64,000 nucleotides of DNA. Origin: Chondrosia reniformis (taxonomy: Eukaryota; Porifera; Demospongiae; Chondrillida; Chondrillidae). The position numbers were made by a program, and so were the translations under genes. The notes under the pieces were generated by a model. That model did not search any database. It saw only the letters and a program-made list of their open reading frames with translations, and was not told the origin of the DNA. This document shows, piece after piece, positions 35,362 through 50,828 of this stretch (its first letter is position 1; each line of letters starts with the position of its first letter). Where the stretch lies: NCBI GenBank assembly GCA_947172415.1, contig OX359199.1, forward strand, positions 7,145,884 through 7,209,883, read 5' to 3'.

Positions 35362-35529
35362 AATACTATCTTGCAGTCAATTTTCCGCAACTTGGAAACC
35401 GCACGGACCAATCCGGTGCGTAATGTAAATTAGCTGGGCTCAATATCACGTGACTGGCACACCTCCCTCTTCCTGTTCTTTGCTGGGTCATCGTTCGCTT
35501 GGTCCTCAAGTAGCTCTCGCCTAACGACA
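35362..35529. promoter_or_regulatory. Shared head-to-head promoter, receptor gene and MVP
   Basis: Only 168 bp separate the two start codons. The interval contains a CCAAT-type box at about 35408-35412 and a TCACGTGAC E-box at about 35446-35454. No TATA box is seen. Confidence 0.55.
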
Positions 35530-38500
35530 ATGAGTGGCAAAGATAGCAAGATAATTGGCATTGAACCCTACAAATACGTCCATATACTGGATGTGGTATG
35601 TGTAGATTGAACCGCACGATCGCCGAGTAGAAACATTGATGAGCTCATTAATCAGGACCTCATCGAATTAATTTATGCTTCATATCTCTCTCCTCAAGGA
35701 AAATATGTTGTTAATGGATTGAGCAGATAATTATGCTTCCTCTAGGACGACTGTATTGTGCATGTGTTGTTATATTAGTCATAGCATTTATCGGAGAAGC
35801 TGCACGTGTTTTTATTGTAAACCTGTCCCGTAGAACACCAACATCACGTTTTTGGCTGTTGGACCTCAGAACTTGGTTCTGAGCGAGAACCAGAAGCTGG
35901 TAGCTGGGCCAAGTCCCTTTGTCAAGCTGGCGCCGGGACACTACACAACAGTGATCAACCCAATCGACAGGAGGTACATCGTTGTCAAGTACTGTAGTGT
36001 TAAGATAGCATATTCCAGCAGTAGTAGTAGTCGCATGGTGAAGAACTCTGTGTGGATAGTGTCTCCTGAACTACACTGTGCATGAGTGTATGCCATGTCC
36101 TGTGTCGCATTCCTATCATTCCATCAAATACTGTGGATGTATGTAGGAAGCCGATTGAGCAGGGTAAACCCTATCATTTGAGGCATGGGTTCAGGGAGGT
36201 ACGACTGGCCAATGTGAGTTCTAGCCGGTCCACCTGTTAGAGTCTATCCTTAGGGACAATTGTCTCCTCATAGGCTAGTCCATTCCCTCTGTATCCGGGA
36301 GAGGTCTTGGAGGGCGTACCCAAAGCTATAAAGAAGCTTCCGGTTGTTCCAGAGAACCATGCCATCCATCTTGAGGCGATAATGGACTACGAAGATGAGG
36401 AGAGTGGTGTGAGGCGTCAGGCGGGGGATCAGTGGCAGCTAAAGGGACCACGCACTTATATACCTGTTCCAGAAGTGGTGAGTGTGTCATGCCTTGTATC
36501 ATGCGTGTGTTTGAATAGCAAGCCTTTTTTGGTTTTTACAATAGAAAGTAATAGGAATTACAAAACCTTCCATTGTTGGTCCAAACGAAGCTCTTAGGAT
36601 CCGCGCCAAGGTTGACTTTACTGACCAAAATGGAATGTAAGTGATTGTTACACAAACTAGCCTTGGTCCTAGCCTCGCCTGTGTGTGCTGACTGATTATT
36701 GCTGTGCTGTCCAGGGATCACTATGTTGATCAGGAGTGGCTGGTGAGGTCTGTGGGATCCTACCTTCCTGGTGTGTATGAAGAGGTAGTTAGGATGGAGA
36801 GTGCGCACATGTTGACACCAAAAAAGGCACTTCATGTGAAGGCATCCGAGACTTTCAAGGATCAGTTTGGGAAGAACAGGTAAGTTGTGCTTGCACACTC
36901 TGCAGCTCCTTTAAATATTGTACCATTCAACGTTCCTCCTGTGAGCGTTAGGTTCAGTTAAATATAACTAGTTAGATTGTAACAATTTCAACATTTATCT
37001 ACTCTTTATCTGTTCAGAAAAGTTGGTGATGAATGGCTTGTTACTTCAGACGACACCTCAACGTACATACCAGCTGTAACAGAGGTTAGCCAGTATTCAG
37101 TATTAACTCCTTCATCCACATCACACTGTTCAGCCACACTTGAGACATACATACCCTGAGACACGCATTCTGAAAGGGTTTCTGTTTTCATTTTTTAGAT
37201 TAGTCCTTTTCTGTTTCAACTGTAACTAGTCTACTTGGGAGGTCCTTGTAGTACACTTCCTGTTCCTGTTTTCCTTACAGGAAGTGGTGGCCACTGTTGA
37301 CCTGACAACCTTGACCTCCCGGCAGTACTGTGTTGTATTAGAACCGATTGGGAGGAACGGAAGGCCACAATTTGGAGTTAAGCAACTGAGGAAGGGCCCT
37401 CTCTCCTTCTTCCTCCATCCAGGTGTGGAATAATCTCCTTGTCCACAGCCAACTGCAATACTTCCTTGTACTTTATACAATTCCATTTATGTTTTGATAT
37501 CAAGGTGAAAAACTGGAAGCTGGGATCCAGATGGTTCACATTCTGAGTGCTGATGAGGCAGTTGTACTGAATGCAGTGGAGGAGTTTGATGACATGGATG
37601 TCAAAGGAAAGAAGGTCCATCGCAAGCCTGGAGAGAGGTGGATGATTACTGGCCCAACGGAGTACATTCCTCCAGTAGAAGTGAAGATTGCCGAAAAGAG
37701 GTAAGTGGGAAAGGATACATCCAACCACACCTCCATCCAGCCACATCTCCATCCAGCCACATCTCCATCCAACCACACCTCCATCCAGCCACATCTCCAT
37801 CCAGCCACATCTCCATCCAGCCACATCTCCATCCACACCTCCTACCATATCTCCTGCCACACTAACTATTCAAGCTACCTGTTTACTTATCTCTCTTATG
37901 CCTGTTCTGCACCACAGGAAGGCCATTCCCTTGAACAAGAATGAAGGTGTGTATGTCCGTGATCTGATCACTGGTGCTGTGAGGTGTGAGATGGGACCAC
38001 AGGCCTACCTCCTGAAGGCTAATGAGCAACTCTACAAGAAGGAACTCACACTACTTGTGGAAGAGATTTTGGCGTGAGTTGAATTGTTCCATGCAATGTC
38101 TTGTGTGATTAAATGCTTGACCTGATGTTTCTGCAGTCATGGCGGAGGTATTGGATCAGAGGGAGTAAGGAAAGCCGCCTACTTTGACAGTTCTATTGAC
38201 AGCAAGTTTCAAGTACGTCCAAGTGGTATAATGCACATTGTTTTAGAAGAGTTTCACAACAATTGGAAAGGGTTTTCCCCTCTACACTCCATTGGAGTAG
38301 CACTCTACCAATCACTTTATATTGTCTTTTTGACTTGAAGAGTAGAGACAAGACTCGTGTGGTGACTTACCGTTGCCCTAGCAACTGTGCTATTCAAGTG
38401 TATAACTACATTGAAAAGACTGCCAGGGTCCTCTTTGGCCCAGATCTAGTGGTCCTGGGGCCCCACGAAAACTTCAATGTTCTGAGCCTAAGTGGTAGGT

Positions 38501-40920
38501 TTGCTGATATAGTTTTAATGTGAATGTGTAGTAGTGTATAGTCCATCAGAGGATTGTATCATTTGATTACTTATTGCGTAATTGCTCTCCCCTAGCTGGA
38601 AAACCAAAGAAGGAGAATGCTCTGAAAACCATTTGCCTCATGCTTGGACCAGACTTCATATCTGATATCCTTGAGGTAATTGTAGTTAAGTGCGCTTATA
38701 GACTGTTGTGCATATAGTTAAGTGTGCTTATAGTTCAGTGTGCTTATAGACTAGTGTGCTTATAGATCCATGTAACCTGTCTGTAGGTTGAAACATCAGA
38801 TCATGCTAGACTCAAGATATCGTATGCTATGAACAATCGGTTTGAAGTAGGTCCATCGTAAGAAGTAAGTCTTGTGAATTGTACTGAAGAGGACATTGGT
38901 GCGTCTGTAGTACACTCCTGGTGACCTCAAGTCGGAGGCCAAGCTGTTCAGTGTTCCAGATTTCATTGGATTTGTCTGCCGTGAAGTTGGTAAGCTTTGG
39001 TCTTCCTAAGGAGCTAGTACATGGGTCCCACAAGTACCTCCCCCTATGCAGCCAGCAGGATCAGAGGAATGGTTGCCAGGGTCCCCTTTGAAGAGTTTCA
39101 TAAACACTCCTCTGAGATTATCCAAACAGCTGTTCTGGGTAAGGACAAGGACGGAAAGCTGAGAGAAGAGCTGCGGTTCTCAGCTAACAACCTGGTGAGA
39201 GCTAGCAGTTGCACTCTAAACATTTGGGAACCAAGTAATCCTTTTACAAACTGTCTTCAGAGCTTAGTCTGAGGTTCTTGTCCACTTAGATTATCACTGG
39301 AATAGATGTCCACCAAATAGAGCCAAAGGACCTTCATATGAGAGACAGTTTGGCAAAGTCGGTCCAGATGGCCATTGAAATCTCCACCAAATCCATAGAG
39401 AGGGCTGCTCATCACGAGGCAGACAAAACTGAACAGGAAGCTAAGGGACTGCTGGAGAGACAGAAGTTGCTCAATGAAAAGGTACAAGGAAACAGACCAA
39501 ACATATCTTAACAGTTCTAAGGAATTTTGCACCTTGAGCTCCACACCCCCTTGGCCTTTGAACTCCACTCCCTTAGCCCATGAGCTCCACTCCCTCTAGC
39601 CCTTGAGCTCCACCCCCTTGGCCCTTGAGCTCCACCCCCTTGGCCCTTGAGCTCCACTCCCTCTAGCCCTTGAGCTCCACCCCCTTGGCCCTTGAGCTCC
39701 ACCCCCTTGGCCCATGAGCTCCACTCCCTCTAGCCCTTGAGCTCCACCCCCTTGGCCCTTGAGCTCCACCCCCTTGGCCCTTGAGCTCCACTCCCTCTAG
39801 CCCTTGAGCTCCACCCCCTTGGCCCTTGAGCTCCACCCCCTTGGCCTTTGAGCTCCACCCCCTTGGCCCTTGAACTCCACCCCCTTGGCCCTTGACCTCT
39901 ACCCATTGAGGTCCAATGTACTTAATGCTGTTAATGATTGTGGCTCTTTAGGCAGCTGAAGAGGCTCGAAAGGGACTTTTGGAGCTACAAGCTGTCACAG
40001 CTGCTGTAGAGTCCACTGGAGAGGCCAAAGCAGAAGCTCAGGCCAACTCGGACAGGCTCCTCATCGAAGGACAGAGTGCCATTGAGAGTGAGTGTTCCTA
40101 TCCAAATACAATAGATTGTATTTGGAATGCCTCATTCTGTGTCATTCATACCCTTCAGTTGCTCAGTTAAAAGCAGATGCAGCTAGAGTTGAATTGGAAA
40201 CTGAACTGGAATCGCAAGAGAATGTTAGTCTACTCAATTAATAGCAAATTTCTCATCAGAAACTGTTCTCCTTCCTTGCAGATGAGGAGAGGGGAGCTTG
40301 ACTATATTAGGCAAATGAATGAGCTGCAGATTCAAAAGGCAAAACGTCTTGGAGAAATTGAGGTACATCTCCCTGTGCCATACACACACATCAAGTGACT
40401 ATGATGGTGGCCACAGACTTGCGATCCTCTGCTACTAGTGAACCATCCTGTATTCTAATTGTGTAGGTGGGAAGGTTTGCCGCTCAAGTGAATGCTATCG
40501 GTACAAAGACAATAGCAAATGTTGCTAGATCAGGTCCAGAATCACAGGTACTTCAATGTAAAAAGGAAATGAAAGAAAATGAAAGAATCATTGTTTTGTG
40601 CTAGAATAGTTTGACCTTTGAAGATTAACCTTTAACCTCTTGAAGGGGTGCTGTGTTTGAAACTGTATCCTCATCCAAAGCTCTATAGGTTTTCCCTATG
40701 TAATACGTCTGGGAAAACAGTCTATTTTCTAATTCCATAGCCTCAGATGGTATTGTAGACTATTCATGGCCAACTATATCCAGGTTATCTATACGTCCCT
40801 CTGTCCTTTCAGGCTAGCCTTTTGGGTGCCCTGGGGCTGCAGTCTGTGCTGTTTACTGACGGAAAGAGCCCAATCAACCTCTATCAGTCATCTCCTGGCA
40901 ACTACAACACTGCAGCTTGA
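35530..40920 (+). CDS. MVP: Major vault protein
   Basis: Shell protein of the cytoplasmic vault particle. Exon 1 (35530-35595) encodes [14 protein letters not shown], equivalent to the IPPYHYIHVLD start of animal MVPs. About 16 further exons follow. Recognisable segments are [19 protein letters not shown], the vault repeats with [14 protein letters not shown] (36421-36475) and [15 protein letters not shown] (37630-37680), [18 protein letters not shown], the shoulder (NKTRVV-like, then [15 protein letters not shown]), [18 protein letters not shown] (39074-39140), and the helical cap ([20 protein letters not shown]). The end, [21 protein letters not shown], matches the C-terminal cap; translation stops at 40918-40920. 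The long variable tail of vertebrate MVP is absent. The gene is divergent from the receptor gene and convergent with the caspase-like gene. Confidence 0.95.
37722..37845. repeat. Intronic ~19-bp repeat (CCACATCTCCATCCAGCCA)
   Basis: Six to seven copies, including a CCACACCTCCATCCAACCA variant, in an MVP intron immediately after the exon ending near 37700. Confidence 0.9.
39535..39900. repeat. Intronic ~22-bp repeat (CCTTGAGCTCCACCCCCTTGG)
   Basis: About 16 copies alternating between a CCCCCTTGGC type and a CTCCCTCTAGC type in an MVP intron. The CT-rich plus strand resembles a long polypyrimidine tract upstream of the next acceptor (about 39950). Confidence 0.92.
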
Positions 40921-41505
40921 CCTGGAGGAATTTACAAATTTGACTAATTTGGCATATTAGATTTTAGAATGAAGTTAATCTTAATTACTGTAGAAGTGTA
41001 TTATTGTACAATGTACTGATCAGCAGCTTATGAATGCAGCACTACTATAAATACTACGCAACAAGTCCCTTTAAAAGTTTCCTCAAGAAGACTATATATG
41101 GAAATCCTACACATCTCAGGGCTCCTCAATTAGGTCCCTTCAGGTGTTCTTGGAAAGACAAGAGGTCACATGACCACATGTAAACAGGTTGCTTTGGTGA
41201 CCAGTTAAGCATTCCAAGAATAATGATTATGCAACCTCACCATGTATATATGCTATATTATTACTCTACTTTTCGAAATGTACACTAATATAAGGTACAA
41301 TTTTTAGACAGTACATGTACATTCTCCAATCCTTCCACGGTTCTGAGGAGATCAATGTTACCATTTTAAAGGAAGTAGAAATTAATGACTTGCTGGTTTT
41401 TAAGACTTAAATTATATATTTCATTGTAACTTTCCCGTTTACAGAAAACTGTCATAAACCTTTCAAACAATATGACAATTCTATATAGACTGAGATTTCA
41501 AGTTG
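40921..41505. other. Convergent intergenic region, MVP and caspase-like gene
   Basis: AT-rich 3' flanks of both genes. No further gene seen. Confidence 0.5.
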
Positions 41506-43217
41506 TTATTTCACTCTCTTTATCTTTATAAGCCCCTTTGAAACAAGCTTCTTCAAAAGACTCTCTGCTGCACCTTCTTTAGCCTTTCTAAGAATGTCTG
41601 CACATACAGTTTCACTAAGAACCCTTTCACGATGGCCACTTGTGTGGGTCAACACGATTGGCAACTGACAAGTCCATTTTTGATTAATATCTTGATGAGA
41701 TATTTCAGGTAAAATTTCCAATCTCCATCCAAAGTCAGTGAGTTTGTGACCCAGTTCATTCTTTAGTATCATTTGAAACGTTTTGTCATTTGTCTTCTCA
41801 ACCTCAGCCACACCAACTCTCACAAGTGGGGGTGTGGTACAGACCTTATGAGGAGGGGAAACAGAACAGCCCCGGGGTACTGGGGCAGGTACTGGGGCAG
41901 GTACTTGAGGAAGCGTTTGACCACAATTTGGGGGTGGAACTGATTGTGCAACAGTTGGTAGAACAGTAGGATCAAACTGCTGTATCTGATGGTATATCTT
42001 CTTATAAGCATCCTCCTTCATCTCCTTGGTGAATCCTGCCGGTTCAGAATTGGCTTGAAATCGATAACCTTTCCAAATAATTGAAATCCTATGAACACTA
42101 GATTGATTCACAATATCCATGCCATCTTTTTCAATTTGAATCTCCTTTTGGTGAGGCTGTATGAAGTAGTTGTGTAGGAGCTGCATGTAGTTCAAAGGGC
42201 CTTCTGGTAGTGAGGCTGCTCGCTGCAGAACTACAGATATGTAAAATAGAGACCTGTTTAAGTGTAGTATACACAACATGGCATTGATCTTATGCACAAA
42301 TACATGCAAGTAAAATGCAAGTCACTTGTAGTTAGGCATTTTGCTAAGCTATTTTCACACAATCATTGTTTCTTACTTGGCTGACTTGCTTGAGGAGGAT
42401 ACCGAGGTGGAGCTATTTGGGGGATAGTGGGTAGTGGACGTGGAACTAAAGTGCAAGCTTCTTGGAACAGATTAACATCTCCAATTATGTCACCTTGAAA
42501 CTGAGCTACTTGAAAGCTAGCCTTGTCTGTCTGAGGAATAAGTTCCTTTCTACAGATCTCACACATATTTTCATTGACATTAGCAATTATCGACAAAAGG
42601 CTGTTATTTTCTTTTGCAAGTCTCTCTGTGAAAAGGCCACACCAAAGTCCCTCTGTCGTTCCTGCATACCTGTTCTTATTAATCTCCTGTGCGCGGTATC
42701 CGTCCATTGTAGAGTAGACCACGAGGGTGTTGCCTACTGTAGGCTGCAGGGGACCAGTAACGTCTTTCCCTCCTCGATCGGCTATAGAGACTGACGACAA
42801 CGGCTTACGAACACCGCGGTCCGCCAAAGACCCACGACACGAATCAAAGAACATTAGCTTCTTTACTCCAGTGCCACATCTATGACCAGAGATTGTCTCT
42901 ATCAAGTAATTCGTTTCGATAGAGGTGCCATCTTCAGCGATGATTTCAGTAGCAGTACCATGTCCGCAGTAGACAAATACCAGATAGTGGTATAGACCTT
43001 GGTTAATGTCTTCTTTGAGAAGGTCTTCTACGATCCTTAGAAATAGATCACGCCTGACATTCTGGTAGATGTCGGTGCGGAACCTTAACATCTCCAGTGT
43101 TTTTTTCCACCTCTCGCCGTCCGTTTGAGTGCCTGGCAAATCGGACCATTCTGAAGTGCTCCCGTATCCATTAGTGATGATAATAGCACGACCTAGGAAT
43201 CGTACCCGTTCTGCCAT
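41506..43217 (-). CDS. Caspase-fold (C14) protease with C-terminal putative dsRNA-binding domains
   Basis: Two exons, 43217-42377 and 42230-41506, joined in frame to 521 aa. The first 250 residues form a caspase p20/p10 fold: strand AIIITNGYG, then YLVFVYCGHG with catalytic His86, then KLMFFDSCRGS with catalytic Cys127, and NTLVVYSTMDGYRA opening the small subunit. The Asp-pocket loop (GYRAQE, TTEGLWCGLFTERL) departs from the classical caspase GYxSWR and GSWFIQ, so Asp specificity is uncertain. There is no N-terminal CARD or DED. After a Pro-rich linker come two blocks (about residues 290-365 and 410-520) of alpha-beta-alpha look: NYMQLLHNYF, then ISIIWKGYRF, then EMKEDAYKKIYHQI; and FQMILKNELG, later AAESLLKKLVSKGL. 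They resemble divergent dsRNA-binding motifs. That domain call is tentative; the protease call is firm. Confidence 0.85.
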
Positions 43218-43553
43218 CTCACAAGGCTAGCTTTCCATATAGCGAGAGACCACTAACCTACACCTTTTATTGGACAAGCGCTAGATGGCGGTGATTCACC
43301 AGGGGAAGTACGGTGACGTCACATAACAAGGATCTTTCTCTGACTCATTGTGTATCATTCCCCTCTTTAAGGCTCAATTTCATACCATTTATGCTCGGCA
43401 TTCTAAAGAGGTTATCTTATATGTGAAATATACACATGTTCACATATCTGTTCCTCTGTTTAGCTGACAACCGATCTAACATTGGAGCATTATTAAGAGG
43501 CAATATAACCACACACACTTCATCAACAAGCACTGCTAAAAATGCAAATTGGA
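43218..43553. promoter_or_regulatory. Caspase-like gene upstream region with CRE-type palindrome
   Basis: TGACGTCA at 43314-43321, 97 bp upstream of the start codon at 43217. The rest, towards TTC1's stop, is unremarkable. Confidence 0.4.
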
Positions 43554-44764
43554 TCACTTTTGAAAGTTGACAGAGTAGCTACCAGTGTTGGGATCTTGCT
43601 GAAACTTAAAGTTATCGGTAGACATGCCAAAAGGCTTGAGGAAGAGATTTCCCAGCTCTTTCAGTTTTCCCATCATTTCTGACTTTAATTTCTCTCTCTG
43701 TTCTTCAATCTGTGCTGGAAGTCTCTGTATAAACAGTATTCCAGTAGACCACAGCCTTGACCACACACACATACACACATACAAGTGGTACTCACAGCAG
43801 CTGCTGCTAATGAGTCTCTATGACCTGGCTCTAACTCCAAGACTTTCTTGTAATCTAGTCAAGAGAAGCATAAAGAATAGGGAGGACTGCACGACAAAGT
43901 AAGAATCCATGCATAGAGCAATGGGTACCTGTGACAAAGGTCATTGAGTCCACAACATACATATAAGAACACACATACATGCACTAAAGGACAATCTCAT
44001 CTGACCTTCTAAAGCACTCTCCAATTTTTCTGTAGCTTCATAGCTTTGAGCACGCCTCACTAACACTTTGATGTAGTTTTGGTCCAAATTCAGAGCTAGG
44101 GAATTCCAGGACATGAAAAGTACAATACACTATATGCTTCATGTCACATCTCTACACTGTCTCTGTGTGTCTGTGTTGTGAATACACCACTTACATTCAG
44201 TGCAATCAGATATGACTTTATCATGTTCATTGAGTTTTGACCAGCAGGCTGCTCGGTTGCCATAGGCAACAGACCTCTCTCTTATGCAGTCACTTGGGTA
44301 CAGTTCCAATGCTTCAGAGTAACACTGAATGGCCGGCTCATATTCTATTGAGAAGTGTCCATAATATAGGGGTTCTAAGGGACTGGCCACGGGAGGGACA
44401 TTCCTGGGAAATACATACCTGATGATTTGAATCGACTGTTCCCCTGAGTTTTAAGAACATTCCCTTTTTCTAACAATTCTTGTTTTTCTTCTTCTGTCAA
44501 TTCCTTTTTTGGTTCACTTTTGGTCTCTTCCACTTCTTTCTTCCTCTCAGCCGCGTCAGGGTCATCTACTGGTTCGCTGTCTCTCCTTTCTCCACCCAAA
44601 GATAAGGGATCTGAAGAAGATGATTCGCCAGTGGTTTTAAGATTCAAGTGGCTCAGGTGACCTTCCAACTCTGACTCTTCTGCGGAGGCATATTCGTCAG
44701 CGCTGTCTTCTTTCGCTGCTTCATGCATACGATCACGATCACTTCGATCTCCATTGGTCGCCAT
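43554..44764 (-). CDS. TTC1: Tetratricopeptide repeat protein 1
   Basis: Small TPR co-chaperone-type adaptor. Five exons: 44764-44419, 44344-44195, 44095-44006, 43854-43796 and 43724-43554, all phase-compatible. The N terminus is acidic and disordered ([17 protein letters not shown]), then [14 protein letters not shown] leads into three TPRs ([44 protein letters not shown]). The C terminus, [18 protein letters not shown] through [16 protein letters not shown] to GSYSVNF, is the diagnostic TTC1 tail. An upstream in-frame start at 44797 would add 11 residues; I chose 44764 because the downstream peptide starts like other TTC1 proteins. Confidence 0.94.
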
Positions 44765-44844
44765 TTTCTCAATAAGATAAGGAACACTAAACCACATTCA
44801 TTTGGATCATAGGTCGGATACCCAGTGTGGTTGTTTCAATTGGG
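44765..44844. promoter_or_regulatory. 80-bp head-to-head promoter, TTC1 and SEPSECS
   Basis: Only 80 bp lie between the two start codons. There is no TATA box. It must contain both 5' UTRs and core promoters, unless transcription starts inside the opposite gene. Confidence 0.5.
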
Positions 44845-47472
44845 ATGAACGAAGCGTCGTATGAAGCGGCCAAGAAGCTCCTGTCAGCTCCTACTTATGT
44901 TCAGCAAGGAAGAGATGCCAGGAGAACACACGAGAAACATATTCAAATGCTCCTTCAACAAGTTAGTCTCACTAGTTGGTCTGGCTTTACGAGACTAGTT
45001 AATCAGATCATGCACTTGGTATCTCCTCTCTCATATTGAGCAATTGGTACCTCCTTAGAGGAAGCTACCAGACGATGGATGGAGTGATGAGAGAATACAA
45101 CTCTTACTGCAAGAGCTTGCAATGATGGACAGCAACAACTTTTCAGGTTTATAATTGTCATTAAATGCAATATTTATCCAATATATAGCAATATTCTGCA
45201 ATCAAGTAAATGCATCTAATTATGTGAAGAGTTGAGTACAAAGTTGTGTGTGTTTCAGTGGTAGAGTGCTGATAATAATAGGCATGATGCCATGCCCTCC
45301 CTCCTTGTGTCACAGGTAATGTTGGATTGGGCGAGAGAGAAGCTCGGATAGCCTCTAAGTTAGTGGCCCGCCGCCACTATGGGTACGTCTGTGTACTGTG
45401 ACCTTTGTACTTTGAACTGTTACCAGTGTCTGTGTGTTGCTAGGCTGGGTCATGGTGTTGGACGATCAGGTGATATTGCTGAGGTGCAGCCCAAAGCAGC
45501 AGGTTCATCTCTCATCGTCAAGCTCACCAACTCCATGGTCCTGGATCTCCTACATCGGAGTGGAGTGAGGTCCACTGAGTCTTGCATATTGTTGCCCATG
45601 GCAACAGGAATGGCACTTGTAATGTGCATGCTAAACTTGAGAACACAGAGACCATTAGCCCGCTATGTCATCTGGCAGAGGATTGATCAGAAGTCTTGCT
45701 TCAAGTCCATGTTAACAGCAGGTTAGTGGCCCTCTGGTTACATGGGCTCTTAATAATAGCAATATGACCCTTAGTTAGAGCCCCATAATAAGAGGTACTA
45801 GTTTTACATAGGAGTTAATGTATCAATCGTATGTATTTTCTCCTCTCAAGGATTTGAGCCAATTGTGGTTGAGAATATATTAGTTGGAGATGAACTACGA
45901 ACTGATACAGAAGAGATTGAAAAGAAAATTACAGACTTGGGGAGTGAGGCCATTTTGTGTGTCATGACAACAACCAGCTGCTTTGCCCCAAGAGGCTTCG
46001 ATGAGTATGCTCCAAGACTATGCCAATCACAGTATTACCAGACAGTGTTGTGTTACCCTATAGTGTCCCAGCGGTTGCTAAGCTATGTGCCAAATACAAT
46101 GTTCCTCATATTGTCAATAATGCTTATGGCTTACAGTCATCCAAGTGCCATTACCTGCTGGAAGAGGTACACTCCTCATGCTAGTTCTGCCAACAAGCAC
46201 AATCACTTGTACTTCCCTGCCTAGGCCAAGAGAGTTGGGAGAGTGGATGCTTTTGTGCAAAGCACTGATAAGAACTTTCTAGTTCCTGTTGGGGGCTCAG
46301 TTGTGGCAGCTTTTGACTCGTCCTTCATCACAGCTCTTAGCCAGACCTACCCAGGTACCTCCAGCAGCCAGACCTACTCACATTATTGTACAAGATTGCT
46401 TGTATGCTATTGAAGTTTTTTTGCTTCTTGACCAGGACGAGCATCTGGGGCTCCCGTTTTGGATGTCTTTATCACACTCTTGTCTCTAGGATGGTCTGGC
46501 TATCATGACCTCTGTCAGAAGAGAAAGGTTTTGCACAAGGCCCTAAATATGAGGTCTTGCTCTTAGGTACTCCTAAACCTTACACAGATGAACTACAAGT
46601 ATTTGAGGGAGAAACTTGTTGAAGTAGCTCAAGAGAATGGAGAGCAAGTGTTGGAAACACCTGGAAATAACATTTCTATAGGTACAGTACCCATGTATGT
46701 AGATCTTCAATAGGGCTTTGGTCCCCAGTCTATATAAGTAGGGCCTCAGTCCCTTGCTTGATATGATGCAATACATTCCAGTGATTGCCCCATAGCCTTT
46801 ATACAGGCATTGTGCAACTGATTATAACTCCCCTTTTATCACTAGCATCTGGTGTGTGGGCAAATTTATGTTTGTACATAGTAGTTCACTTATGATTTTT
46901 AAATGCAGGTTGTACATTAACTACCCCTGAGGGGATGGGTGGGGTGGATTGGAAGGAGTTTGGATCAATGTTATTTCTAAGATCAGTATCTGGTGTGAGG
47001 TATGTGGAAGTACTTGGAATGTGTGTATTTTAATCAATGCTTGTGGTGTGTACAATCAGTTTCTGATCCATCTCTCCTCTCCCTTCCTCCAAGGGTAGTG
47101 CAGAGTGGATCTGAAAAGAGAATTGGGTCCCATGTTTTCAAAAACTGGGGTTCCCATTCCAATATTTATCCTCAAACCTATTTTACAGCTGCAGCTGCAT
47201 TGGGTTTGGAAAGAGAAGAAATTGATGAATTCATTCATCGTCTGAGAAAAGTATTCAAAAAGTTTCATAATAGACTGAAACAGCCACCAGAAGTCATTAG
47301 GATGGCTGCCAAGGAGGAAACATCAGAGGTCATTAAGATGGCTGCCAAGGAGGAAACATCAGAGGTCATTAAGATGGCTGCCAAGGAGGAAACATCAGAG
47401 GTCATTAAGATGGCTGCCAAGGAGGAAACATCAGAGGTCACTGAGTCAGACTCGCTCAGTAAAGACTCATAA
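44845..47472 (+). CDS. SEPSECS: O-phosphoseryl-tRNA(Sec) selenium transferase
   Basis: PLP enzyme that converts phosphoseryl-tRNA(Sec) to selenocysteinyl-tRNA(Sec), the last step of selenocysteine synthesis. The start [22 protein letters not shown] aligns with the animal N terminus. Then [35 protein letters not shown] (phosphate loop), [55 protein letters not shown], and [16 protein letters not shown] with the PLP lysine in DKN. An intron of about 60 bp at 46006-46064 restores the frame between APRGFDD and VPAVAKL. The end carries four copies of a 12-residue repeat not found in vertebrate SEPSECS. Its presence implies that the organism makes selenoproteins. Confidence 0.94.
47293..47440 (+). 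repeat. 36-bp coding repeat at the SEPSECS C terminus
   Basis: Four copies of a unit encoding [12 protein letters not shown], nearly identical in DNA; the first has an R in place of the first K. Confidence 0.93.
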
Positions 47473-47604
47473 ATTTGACTTCTTCTCTTTCCAAATAACA
47501 AGATTTAATGTCTTATTAGTAACTTATACTTTAGATCTCTTTACCAATTTTATGGTAATACATATCAATTATACATCATCAATGTAAATAGCCAATCAAT
47601 TGTA

Positions 47605-50613
<3,009 letters not shown>

Positions 50614-50828
50614 AAATCGTACCGCAACGATACACGGAGACCATACCTGCTTCGCCATATACTTTTTGAAATCTGAGTGTTTTGTTCATTGTCCGTCTCA
50701 TGATCAGTAGTCAAGGTTTCAGTAGCCATTTTTCCTACATTCATTATGGTTGTGCAACCTCCTATATTGAATTCCAAATTCTAAATCCAAAATGGGAGTC
50801 CTATAAGCTTAGGTCTCGTGACGACAAA
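50614..50828. promoter_or_regulatory. Head-to-head promoter region, AUP1 and V-ATPase subunit e
   Basis: About 215 bp separate the two inferred start codons. It overlaps the alternative AUP1 N-terminal exon, so the exact extent is uncertain. Confidence 0.4.
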
